Part shown: piece by piece, positions 9,136 through 16,908 of the stretch
Numbering within the stretch: position 1 is the first letter of the stretch
How the letters are laid out: each line of letters begins with the position of its first letter
Origin: Candidatus Methylophosphatis haderslevensis
Lineage (GTDB): Bacteria > Pseudomonadota > Gammaproteobacteria > Burkholderiales > Rhodocyclaceae
Assembly: GCA_016711925.1 (NCBI GenBank)
Contig: JADJSA010000006.1
Span: forward strand, 1 to 64,000
Length of the DNA: 64,000 nt
Direction of reading: 5' to 3'
Notes under the pieces: generated by a model
What the model was told of the DNA's origin: nothing
Seen by the model: only the letters and a program-made list of their open reading frames with translations
The model's database searches: none
Translations under genes and position numbers: made by a program

Positions 9136-10299
9136 ATGCCCCGATTACTGCATCAAAAATTGATCCCCGTTGCCTGTCTTGCGATCGGCTGCTTGACGCT
9201 GACTGCCTGCGCACCCAAGGCCGAGGAGAAGAAGCCTGCCGGCCCGCCGCCGACAATCATCACGACGACCAAAATCAGCGCCCACGCGCTCGACGTCACC
9301 GAGAACACCCTCGGCACGCTGGAATCCCTGATCGATCCGAAGATCGGCGCCGAGGTGCCCGGACGGGTAATCCAGGTGCTGACGCACGCCGGCCAGCGGG
9401 TTCGCAAGGGCGACACCATGGCGCTGATCGATCCGTCCGACCTGGCGCTAGCGGTGCGCTCCGACTCGGCCGAGTTGCAGCGGCTCAAGTCGCTGCTGGA
9501 ACAGCAGGAGCGGCTGGTCAAGCGGCAGAAGGATCTGGTGGGCAAGGGCTTCGTCTCGCAGAACGCGGTGGATGACGCCGTGGCCCAGCGCGACGCCTTG
9601 CGGGCGCAGCTTGCCGCCGCCCAGGTTCGGGCCGAATCGGGGCGCAGCAACGAGGGCAAGGCGCGGGTCGTCGCGCCGATCGACGGCGAGGTCGAAACCC
9701 AGATCGTCGCCACCGGCGACTACGTCAAGGTCGGCGATCCGGTGTTCAAGATGGTTTCCAACCGCCGCCTGCGCGCCATCCTGCCCTATCCGGAGGCCGC
9801 CGCCGCGCGCATCCGGCGCGGGCAGCCGGTGCGTATCACCTCGCCGCAGACACCCGGACTGGTGGTCAACGGCAAGGTCGAGGACATCCGCCCGGTGATC
9901 AGCGCGGGCAGCCGGTCGATCGATGTGATCGTGCGCTTCGACAACGAAACCGGGCTGCTGGCAGGCGGCACCATCAACGGTTCGGTGTTGATCGACCGGC
10001 GCGACGGCGCGGTGCTGGTGCCCGAGCAGAGCGTGGTGCTGCGCCCGGCCGGCACCGTGGTCTATGCGGTTGCCGATGGCAAGGCCTCGCAGCGCATCGT
10101 CAGCACCGGCACGCGCAGCGGCGGCATGGTCGAAATCACGCAAGGCCTGCGCGGCGGCGAAACCGTCGCACTCGACGGCGCCGGGTTTCTCAGCGATGGC
10201 GCGGCGGTGAGCATCAAGGAAGATGCAAGGAAGGAGACCGCCAACAAGGACGTCGCCAACCCCAAAGCCGCGCGCCAGGCCACGGCGCAGCAACCGTAG
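9136..10299 (+). CDS. RND efflux periplasmic adaptor (membrane fusion protein)
   Basis: Periplasmic adaptor of an RND-type tripartite efflux pump. From the ATG at 9136 the product has 387 residues. It has a lipoprotein signal (lipobox LTAC), a split biotinyl-lipoyl domain (IGAEVPGRVIQVLTHAGQRV), an alpha-helical hairpin (SAELQRLKSLLEQQERLVK), a beta-barrel and a membrane-proximal domain. An upstream in-frame extension to 8980 has no signal peptide and overlaps lysA, so I reject it. The pump gene follows after 9 bases. No outer-membrane channel gene is adjacent. Substrate unknown. Confidence 0.92.
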   Translation: MPRLLHQKLIPVACLAIGCLTLTACAPKAEEKKPAGPPPTIITTTKISAHALDVTENTLGTLESLIDPKIGAEVPGRVIQVLTHAGQRVRKGDTMALIDPSDLALAVRSDSAELQRLKSLLEQQERLVKRQKDLVGKGFVSQNAVDDAVAQRDALRAQLAAAQVRAESGRSNEGKARVVAPIDGEVETQIVATGDYVKVGDPVFKMVSNRRLRAILPYPEAAAARIRRGQPVRITSPQTPGLVVNGKVEDIRPVISAGSRSIDVIVRFDNETGLLAGGTINGSVLIDRRDGAVLVPEQSVVLRPAGTVVYAVADGKASQRIVSTGTRSGGMVEITQGLRGGETVALDGAGFLSDGAAVSIKEDARKETANKDVANPKAARQATAQQP

Positions 10300-10308
10300 A
10301 CCGGCACC

Positions 10309-13300
10309 ATGTCACTGCCCGAACTGTCGATCAAGCGCCACGTTCTGGCCTGGATGGCAAGCGGCGTGCTGGTGCTGTTCGGCATCATCAGCTATCAGCG
10401 CATCGGCATGGACCGCCTGCCCTACATCGAGTATCCGGTGATCTCCGTCACCACGACGCTCAAGGGCGCCAATCCGGAAATCGTCGACGCCAGCATCACC
10501 AACCTGCTCGAATCGTCGATAAACGGCGTCTCCGGCATCGAGCACGTGCAATCGACCTCCTCGCCCGGCGTATCGTCGATCTCGATCACCTTCGTGCTGG
10601 AAAAGCGCATCGACGTCGCGTTCAACGAGGTGCAGGCCAAGATCAACCAGGTGCTGCGCCGGCTGCCGCAGGGCACCGACCCGCCGGTGGTGGCCAAGGT
10701 CGAAACCAACGCGCAGCCGATCATGTGGCTGGCGCTGCAGGGCGACCGCACGCTGCAGCAGCTCAACCAGTACGCCAGCAACGTCATCAAGAAGCGGCTG
10801 GAGACCATCGACGGCATCGGTGAAGTGCGTCTCGGCGGCCGCCGCGATCGCACCATCCGCGTCAACCTGCGGCCCGACCGCATGGCCGCGCTCAACGTCA
10901 CCGCGCAGGATATCTCGGCAGCATTCGCCCGCGAGCATGTGCAGTTGTCGGGCGGCTTCGTGGTCGGCGGCACGACCGAAAACCTGGTGAAGCTCGATCT
11001 CGAGTTCCACAAGGTCGACGATCTCAAACAACTGATCGTCGCGCAGCGCGACGGCCTGGCGATCCGGCTGGCCGATCTGGCCCAGGTCGAGGACGGCCTG
11101 GCCGATTTCCGCCAGCTCGCGCGGTTCGAGGGCCAACCGGCGATCGGCCTCGGCCTGGTCAAGGTCGCCAATACCAACACGGTCGAGATCATCGAGCGCA
11201 TCAAGGCGCGGGTCGAAAGCGAGATTCGCCCGCAACTGCCGCCCGGCCTCGAACTGACCATCGTCTCGAACGACGCGCTGTTCATCCTGGAGATCGTGCG
11301 CTCGCTCAAGGAACATCTGATCGAGGGCACGCTGCTGGCGGCGGCGGTGGTCTGGCTGTTCCTGCGATCGCTGCGCTCGACGCTGATCATCGCGCTGGCG
11401 ATTCCGGTGTCGCTGATGGGCGCGATCGCCGTGATCTACTTCTTCGGCTACACGCTCAATTCCCTGACCATGCTGGCGCTGCTGCTTTTGATCGGCGTGG
11501 TGGTCGACGATGCCATCGTGGTGCTGGAGAACATCTACCGGCATCGGGAAGAACTCGATCCCGATCCGGTCTCGGCCGCGATCAACGGCTCGCAGGAAGT
11601 CGTGTTCGCGGTGATGGCTGCCACGCTGTCGCTGGTCTGCATCTTCGCGCCGGTTATTTTTCTCTCCGGCATCATCGGCCAGTTCTTCCGCAGCTTCGCG
11701 GTCGTTGTGACCTTCGGCGTGCTGGTGTCGCTGTTCGTCTCGCTGACGCTGACGCCGATGCTGTGCTCGCGCTACCTGCGGCTGCAGAGCGCGCATAGCG
11801 GCATTTATGCGGTGCTTGACCGCGGCTTCAGCGAACTCGACCGCTTCTACGTCCGGCTGCTCGCGGCGGTGCTGCATCATCGCTGGCTGGTGGTGGTGCT
11901 GACGGTGCTGGTGGTGGCAAGCAGCGGCTTCTTCTTTGCCGGCATAGGCAAGACCTTCGCACCGGATCAGGACGAGGGGCGCTTTCTGGTCTACATGCGC
12001 ACACCGCTGGGCTCGAACATCGACTACACGCTGACCAAGATCAAGGAGGCCGAGGCGATACTCAACCGGCATCCGGAGATCCGCACCGAGTTCTCGCTGA
12101 TCGGCGTCGGCAGCGCGAGCCAGGTCAACCAGGGCACCATCGTCGTGCGGATGGCGCCGCGCGAAGAACGCAAGCTCACCCAGCAGCAGGTTCTGCCGGT
12201 GATCCGCAAGGAAGTGCAGGAGATTGCCGGCGCACGGGTGTTCGCCGCACCCTACCCGCTGATTCAGGGTTCGCGCGGCGAGCCGCTGCAGTTCGTGCTC
12301 GCCGGCGAGAGCGTGAACGAAGTCGGTCGGCTGGCGCGCGAGCTGCAGAACCGTCTGCAATCCGAGCCGGGGCTCGGGCGCTTCGACACCGACCTGCAGC
12401 TCGATCTGCCGCAACTCGTGTTCCGGCCCGATCGCACGCGCATCGCCGATGCCGGGCTCGCCTCGGACGACGTGGCGCTGGCGGTCAACATGCTGACCGG
12501 CGGCGTCGACATCGCGCGCTTCAACGAGGAGCCGGGCGACGGCACGCGTTACGACATCCGCGTCAAGGCGATCGAGGGCGAGTTCGTGCAGGCCGCCGAC
12601 ATGGCGAAGATCTTCCTGCGCAACCGCGACGGCAAACTGGTGCGGCTGGACTCGATCGCGCGCTTCGACGAAAAACTGGGGCCGGCGGTGATCGGCCGCT
12701 TCGACCTGCAGTATTCCGCCACGTTTTACGGCACGCCGGCCATGCCGCTCGGCGATGCGGTCGACAAGGTGCGCGAGGTGGCCGCGCAAATCCTGCCGGT
12801 CGGCTACCAGGTGAAGCTGATCGGCCAGGCCGAGGAATTCCAGCGCACCACCAAGCTCATGGCATTTACCTTCGCCCTGGCGATGACCCTGCTCTACATG
12901 GTGCTGGCGAGCCAGTTCAACTCGTTCCTGCAGCCGCTGATCGTGATGGTCGCGCAGCCGCTGGCCGTGGTCGGCGGTGTGGCAGCGCTGTGGGCGACCG
13001 GACAGACGCTCAACATCTACTCGATGATCGGCCTGGTGCTGCTGGTCGGGCTGGTGGCGAAGAACTCGATCCTGCTGGTCGATCTGACCAATCAGCGCCG
13101 CGGCGAGGGCATGGCAGTCGACGACGCGCTGTCCAATGCCTGCCCGATCCGCATGCGGCCGGTATTGATGACATCGGCAACGGTGATTCTGGCGCTCGCC
13201 CCGGCCGCACTCGGCTTCGGCGCCGGCAACGAGACCAACCAGCCGCTGGCGATCGCGGTGATCGGCGGCATGGTTTCCTCGACCCTGCTGACGCTGGTGG

Positions 13301-13398
13301 TCGTACCGGCCGTCTATTCGCTCATCGAGGGTCGGCGCGAGCGGCGCAAGGCGGCGCACCGGGCCGCCGTTCCAAAACCTGTCGTTTCGCCCGATTGA
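10309..13398 (+). CDS. RND efflux transporter permease, HAE1-like (AcrB/MdtB/C family)
   Basis: Proton-driven inner-membrane pump of 1029 residues. It shows the AcrB-fold layout: a first helix near residues 12-28, a large periplasmic pore domain, and helices 2-6 around residues 335-540. The TM4 proton-relay segment VVVDDAIVVLENIYRHRE contains the two adjacent Asp residues. A second periplasmic domain and C-terminal helices follow. It forms an operon with the adaptor. The combination of a single adaptor, a single pump and no TolC-like gene leaves the exported compound open. Confidence 0.95.
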   Translation: MSLPELSIKRHVLAWMASGVLVLFGIISYQRIGMDRLPYIEYPVISVTTTLKGANPEIVDASITNLLESSINGVSGIEHVQSTSSPGVSSISITFVLEKRIDVAFNEVQAKINQVLRRLPQGTDPPVVAKVETNAQPIMWLALQGDRTLQQLNQYASNVIKKRLETIDGIGEVRLGGRRDRTIRVNLRPDRMAALNVTAQDISAAFAREHVQLSGGFVVGGTTENLVKLDLEFHKVDDLKQLIVAQRDGLAIRLADLAQVEDGLADFRQLARFEGQPAIGLGLVKVANTNTVEIIERIKARVESEIRPQLPPGLELTIVSNDALFILEIVRSLKEHLIEGTLLAAAVVWLFLRSLRSTLIIALAIPVSLMGAIAVIYFFGYTLNSLTMLALLLLIGVVVDDAIVVLENIYRHREELDPDPVSAAINGSQEVVFAVMAATLSLVCIFAPVIFLSGIIGQFFRSFAVVVTFGVLVSLFVSLTLTPMLCSRYLRLQSAHSGIYAVLDRGFSELDRFYVRLLAAVLHHRWLVVVLTVLVVASSGFFFAGIGKTFAPDQDEGRFLVYMRTPLGSNIDYTLTKIKEAEAILNRHPEIRTEFSLIGVGSASQVNQGTIVVRMAPREERKLTQQQVLPVIRKEVQEIAGARVFAAPYPLIQGSRGEPLQFVLAGESVNEVGRLARELQNRLQSEPGLGRFDTDLQLDLPQLVFRPDRTRIADAGLASDDVALAVNMLTGGVDIARFNEEPGDGTRYDIRVKAIEGEFVQAADMAKIFLRNRDGKLVRLDSIARFDEKLGPAVIGRFDLQYSATFYGTPAMPLGDAVDKVREVAAQILPVGYQVKLIGQAEEFQRTTKLMAFTFALAMTLLYMVLASQFNSFLQPLIVMVAQPLAVVGGVAALWATGQTLNIYSMIGLVLLVGLVAKNSILLVDLTNQRRGEGMAVDDALSNACPIRMRPVLMTSATVILALAPAALGFGAGNETNQPLAIAVIGGMVSSTLLTLVVVPAVYSLIEGRRERRKAAHRAAVPKPVVSPD

Positions 13399-13411
13399 CC
13401 TGCCCTGCAGC

Positions 13412-13467
13412 CCGCATGGAATGGCGGTCTACAGGCAGGCAAGCCCAGGATCGCCAATCCGTGCGGC
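13412..13467. repeat. Dispersed inverted-pair intergenic repeat, copy 1
   Basis: Forward arm at 13412-13441 begins CCGCATGGAATGGCGGTCT. The reverse arm at 13443-13467 is a degenerate inverted copy (its complement reads GCCGCACGGATTGGCGATCC). The same arms occur at five other sites in this window. It lies after the RND operon. Confidence 0.6.
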
Positions 13468-13637
13468 TCCTGGCGGTGGCACTACCGAGAGGCGCAGTGG
13501 GCGCGGCTTTCCAGCCTGCGACGATATGCCGCACCGCCGAGTCCGCCGCCGCTTGCGCTAGGTCAAGCCTTCCTGTCCGGCGCCATTGGATAAGGTCCGT
13601 GCGTGGCTCACGCATTCCTTTGTCACTGGAGAAGACC

Positions 13638-14042
13638 ATGAATTTCGTGAAATCCCTGATCGTTGCCTGCGCTCTGTTGCTGGCAGGTTCCACATGGGCC
13701 GCCGGCGACCCGCTGTTCATCAACGTGACGTCGGATCCGCAACTGCATCGCACCGAGATGGCGCTGGGCTTCGCCACCAACGTGCTGAAGAAGGATCACC
13801 CGGTCACCGTGTTTCTCAACGATCTGGCGGTAAAGACGGCGACCAAGGCCGCCGCCGGTTCGACCACCGGCAAGCTGCTCGCGGATGTGATGAAGGCCGG
13901 CGGCACGGTGATCGTGTGCCCGGTATGCATGAAGCACTACGGCATGGCCGAAGCCGATCTGATCGCGGGCGTGAAAGTCGGCAACCCTGAAATCACCCAG
14001 GCGGCGCTGTTCGGCCCGAACACTCGCACCCTGAGTTGGTAG
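13638..14042 (+). CDS. Exported DsrE/F-family protein
   Basis: A 134-residue periplasmic protein with a clear signal peptide (cleavage near STWA|AG). Its DsrE-like alpha/beta domain contains the segment VIVCPVCMKHYG. DsrE-family proteins often act in sulfur transfer through a reactive cysteine, and the CPVCM cysteines are candidates; this is family inference only. The start ATG at 13638 follows GGAGAAGACC, a good ribosome binding site. It stands alone and is followed by a convergent terminator hairpin. Confidence 0.85.
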   Translation: MNFVKSLIVACALLLAGSTWAAGDPLFINVTSDPQLHRTEMALGFATNVLKKDHPVTVFLNDLAVKTATKAAAGSTTGKLLADVMKAGGTVIVCPVCMKHYGMAEADLIAGVKVGNPEITQAALFGPNTRTLSW

Positions 14043-14059
14043 CGCAGAGCGCGCAGAAA

Positions 14060-14088
14060 GAGAATGCGCGCCATCGGCGCGTATTCTC
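14060..14088. terminator. Bidirectional hairpin between dsrE-like gene and PCuAC gene
   Basis: GAGAATGCGCGCC, loop ATC, GGCGCGTATTCTC forms a 13-bp stem with one G-T wobble between two convergent genes. Confidence 0.6.
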
Positions 14089-14111
14089 CTGGCGTGCGCT
14101 ACTGCAGCGAA

Positions 14112-14603
14112 TCAGTGCTTGTGATGCGGCATGCCGGGACCCGGCGCTGCTGCGTTGAGTGGGCGCACCACGGCCTTGACGTCGACCGAGGTCAGCGCCT
14201 TGTCCTTGCCCTCGAGCTTGAGCGTGATCGGAACCATCTCGCCGGTCTTCAGCGGCTGCTTGAGATCCATCAGCATCACATGGTAGCCGCCGGGCGCAAG
14301 CTGCACCGCCTTGCCGGCCGGCAGTTCCAGCCGGGGAATCGGCCGCATCGTCATCACGCCGTTTTGCATGTTCATGGTGTGGATCTCGACCACACCGGCT
14401 ACCGGGCTGCTGGCGGAAACCAGCGCGGCGCCTTGCTTCGCGGTGATCGCCATGAAGGCGCCGGTGGCCATCTGCCCGGCAACCGTGCCGCGCACCCACG
14501 GATCGTCGACCTTGATGTCGGCCGCATGGGCCGGCAGTGCGCTAAAGAGGACGAGCGCGGGTATCAGTGAGCGGGTGACGGCGAGCATCGAATTGATTGT
14601 CAT
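14112..14603 (-). CDS. Periplasmic copper chaperone PCuAC family protein
   Basis: Copper(I)-binding periplasmic protein that in other bacteria delivers copper to cytochrome oxidase. From the ATG at 14603 it has 163 residues: a signal peptide ending AHA|ADI, then the cupredoxin-like domain. The conserved His/Met ligands are seen as EIHTMNM, MRPIPRLELPAGKAVQLAPGGYHVML. The end is a short His tail (PHHKH), common in this family. An upstream extension to 14813 has no signal peptide and is probably untranslated. It lies downstream of the DUF4198-fusion and TonB receptor genes on the same strand, consistent with a copper uptake set. Confidence 0.92.
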   Translation of the reverse strand: MTINSMLAVTRSLIPALVLFSALPAHAADIKVDDPWVRGTVAGQMATGAFMAITAKQGAALVSASSPVAGVVEIHTMNMQNGVMTMRPIPRLELPAGKAVQLAPGGYHVMLMDLKQPLKTGEMVPITLKLEGKDKALTSVDVKAVVRPLNAAAPGPGMPHHKH

Positions 14604-14869
14604 AGACGTGGCTTTCTCGGCAAATGGTGGACAACACAGGCTGCCCATTATAGGCAGAGCGTAGTGATCGGTTGGTCCGGGCAGTGCCTGGATGCTGACG
14701 CCAAGTTCAAAGGCCAGGCAACTGACGGTGCCGGGCGCGAGCGGCGAATCGGTTTGCGGCGGATTCGCCTGCCGGGAACACAGCGACGCTACAGCGCGCC
14801 AAATCCGCTGCACCGAATCGGCGCGGGTCTTGGTGCGAAGGACGCGGGTTCGCTTCCCGATGACTTCGC

Positions 14870-16888
14870 CTAATTGCCGGATGCCTGGCTTCGCGGGAGA
14901 TTGCGGACCAGCGCCGTTCGCACACCGTATGCCGGACCCGGTTCAGTCCAGGCAAGCATCAGGCGCGACCCATCGCTGACCAGTTGCGGCATGCCGGTGT
15001 CGCGGCCCGGGCTGACGTCGACCAGGCGCACGACCGGCCCGGCGCTACCCGCCAGATCGATGGTTCGCAGCGCGATGCTGCTGTTCGTGGTGCGCGGGTC
15101 AGCCGCCGTCATCCAGGCAACGACTGCGGTTTGGGCGTCCTGCCACGCGACGGCGACGCGACCCAAGGGGTCGCGGTCGTCTACTACGATGGCCCGTCCG
15201 AAGCTCTTTCCGCCATCGCGCGACAACGCCGCACGCACGCGCGGCCGGTTTCCCTCGGCGGTGTACCAGGCCGCCACGACGTTCAGCCCGTTCGTCGCCA
15301 GCGCCGGGCCGTTCACCGGGCAGCCGGCTATATGCCATTCCTCGCCGCCGAGCGGCGCCGGGGCACTCCAACCCGTTTCGGTGCGGCGCACGACGAAGTT
15401 GTCGCGGATCTCCCCTTCGCGCCGTCCGCGATAGGCGACGACGGGACCCGCGGGCGTCACCGCAGCCGCAGTGGGGCAGCACGTGCAGACGTTGCCGTCG
15501 AGCACCTGCTCCGGCGCCAGCGCACCTTCCGGCGACACCTCGGTATAGCGCAGGGCGAAATTGCCCGACTTGCCGTCGTGCGAATGCGCAGCGCCGTCTT
15601 TGGGGCTGATGTAGTCGCGACCATCCAGCCACACCAGGCCGGCCAGTTCACCACGCGCAAAGATCGAGACGAAACCATGTTCTGCTGGCGCGCCATCGCG
15701 GTGCGGCGTCACGGGCTTGCTCCAGCTCGCGCCAGCATCGGCAGACACGGCGAGGGCGATGTCGTAGTCGTAGGATCTACCGCCGCGTTGATTGACCAGC
15801 CAGTGCGCGCTCCAGAAACGTTCGGTGATCGGCACCACGCTGGGAAAGTCCCCCCAGTTCACGAACCAGTCGCTTCCCCGCGCCACTTCGCGACTGGGCG
15901 ACCATGCGCCGTCGCGCCAGACGGCGAAACGCAGCGCGTTGCCTTCGGCCGCCGGCGCAAGCCACGATGCCACCACGCCGGCCCCGGGCAGGCCGGCCAG
16001 ACGCGGCAGCCGGGCAAACGCGCCCGCCGGATTGGCGATCAATCGCACCGGGGAATCCGCTTGCAACGGTACATCGACTGCGGCGGCACCAGGCTGCGCG
16101 TCGAACACCAAGGTGGTGAAGCGGCTCCGCCAACGGCCTCGCGCCTCGGCGCGCAGATCCGTACCGCGCACGATCCAGCGGCCAGCAGAAGGCACCTCGA
16201 ACTTCGCACGGCCTTGGGCATCGGTGCGGCGCCAAACGTTGGGCGTACCCACACCGGCAAGGGCTACCGATAGGCCGCTCAGCGGTGACCCGTCATGCAG
16301 TACGCGCACTGCCATCTGCTCACCGGCGCGAATGCTGAGCGGATTGCTCTCCGGCACGATCTCGAAGGCCATGCCGACGGGCTTCGACCAAGTGCCATCT
16401 TTCTGCCATGCGCCGCTGCCGACCATCGACTTGGCGTACTTGGCGTAGGTCTCGCGCCACGCCCGCGGCCGCGGCGCGGCGGCCCAGTCCCGGCGGATCG
16501 CATCTGGCGCGTCGATCTCGTCGAAATAGGCCGCTACCTGCTCGTCGGTCAGTTCGATGCTGCGCGGTTTGAGTTCGACCCGGCAGACCGCCGTGCCCTC
16601 CTGCTGCAGACGGACGGCAAGCCGGAGCGACTTCGGTCGCACCGAGGCTGGGTGCATGCGCTGCGGCTTGCCGGCAACACGGCATTCGGCCCGGGCGAGT
16701 CGCTCACGCGCGATCGCATGCTCGGCCTCGGGAAAGCCGTGGCCGCTGGTGAGGTCGAATTCCGCCACGTCGCCGGAACGGCGCGCGAACGCCTGCGGTT
16801 CCAACCACGTGTCGTGGGCCAGCACTCGGCCAACGGACAACGACAAGATCACGGCGCAGGCCATGTTGCGCGATCGACTGGATTCCAC
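14870..16888 (-). CDS. Exported fusion of a DUF4198-like domain and a sialidase-fold (BNR) domain
   Basis: A 672-residue exported protein. The signal peptide is followed by HDTWLEPQ, so cleavage after VLA would leave His25 as the mature N-terminus. Residues 25-290 look like DUF4198 (HDTWLEP, GHGFP, an Ig-like repeat around VLHDGSPLSGLSVAL). Residues 300-670 look like a six-bladed sialidase/BNR propeller with Asp-box-like SADAGASWSKP and SRDGGKSFGR. Two Cys motifs stand out: CTCCPT and HIAGCPVNGP. I see no catalytic sialidase set, so a binding role is more likely. It is 20 bases downstream of the TonB receptor and probably co-transcribed. Confidence 0.75.
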   Translation of the reverse strand: MESSRSRNMACAVILSLSVGRVLAHDTWLEPQAFARRSGDVAEFDLTSGHGFPEAEHAIARERLARAECRVAGKPQRMHPASVRPKSLRLAVRLQQEGTAVCRVELKPRSIELTDEQVAAYFDEIDAPDAIRRDWAAAPRPRAWRETYAKYAKSMVGSGAWQKDGTWSKPVGMAFEIVPESNPLSIRAGEQMAVRVLHDGSPLSGLSVALAGVGTPNVWRRTDAQGRAKFEVPSAGRWIVRGTDLRAEARGRWRSRFTTLVFDAQPGAAAVDVPLQADSPVRLIANPAGAFARLPRLAGLPGAGVVASWLAPAAEGNALRFAVWRDGAWSPSREVARGSDWFVNWGDFPSVVPITERFWSAHWLVNQRGGRSYDYDIALAVSADAGASWSKPVTPHRDGAPAEHGFVSIFARGELAGLVWLDGRDYISPKDGAAHSHDGKSGNFALRYTEVSPEGALAPEQVLDGNVCTCCPTAAAVTPAGPVVAYRGRREGEIRDNFVVRRTETGWSAPAPLGGEEWHIAGCPVNGPALATNGLNVVAAWYTAEGNRPRVRAALSRDGGKSFGRAIVVDDRDPLGRVAVAWQDAQTAVVAWMTAADPRTTNSSIALRTIDLAGSAGPVVRLVDVSPGRDTGMPQLVSDGSRLMLAWTEPGPAYGVRTALVRNLPRSQASGN

Positions 16889-16908
16889 CCGTATCTCCCG
16901 GTACCAAG

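Noticed and set aside
10312..13359. A 1015-codon open frame antisense to the RND pump gene
   Set aside because: It is a mirror of the GC-rich codon pattern of the pump gene. The product is dominated by Arg, His, Asp and Gln with no domain.
14604..14813. N-terminal extension of the PCuAC gene
   Set aside because: The proper signal peptide begins at 14603; the upstream residues match no family I recognise.
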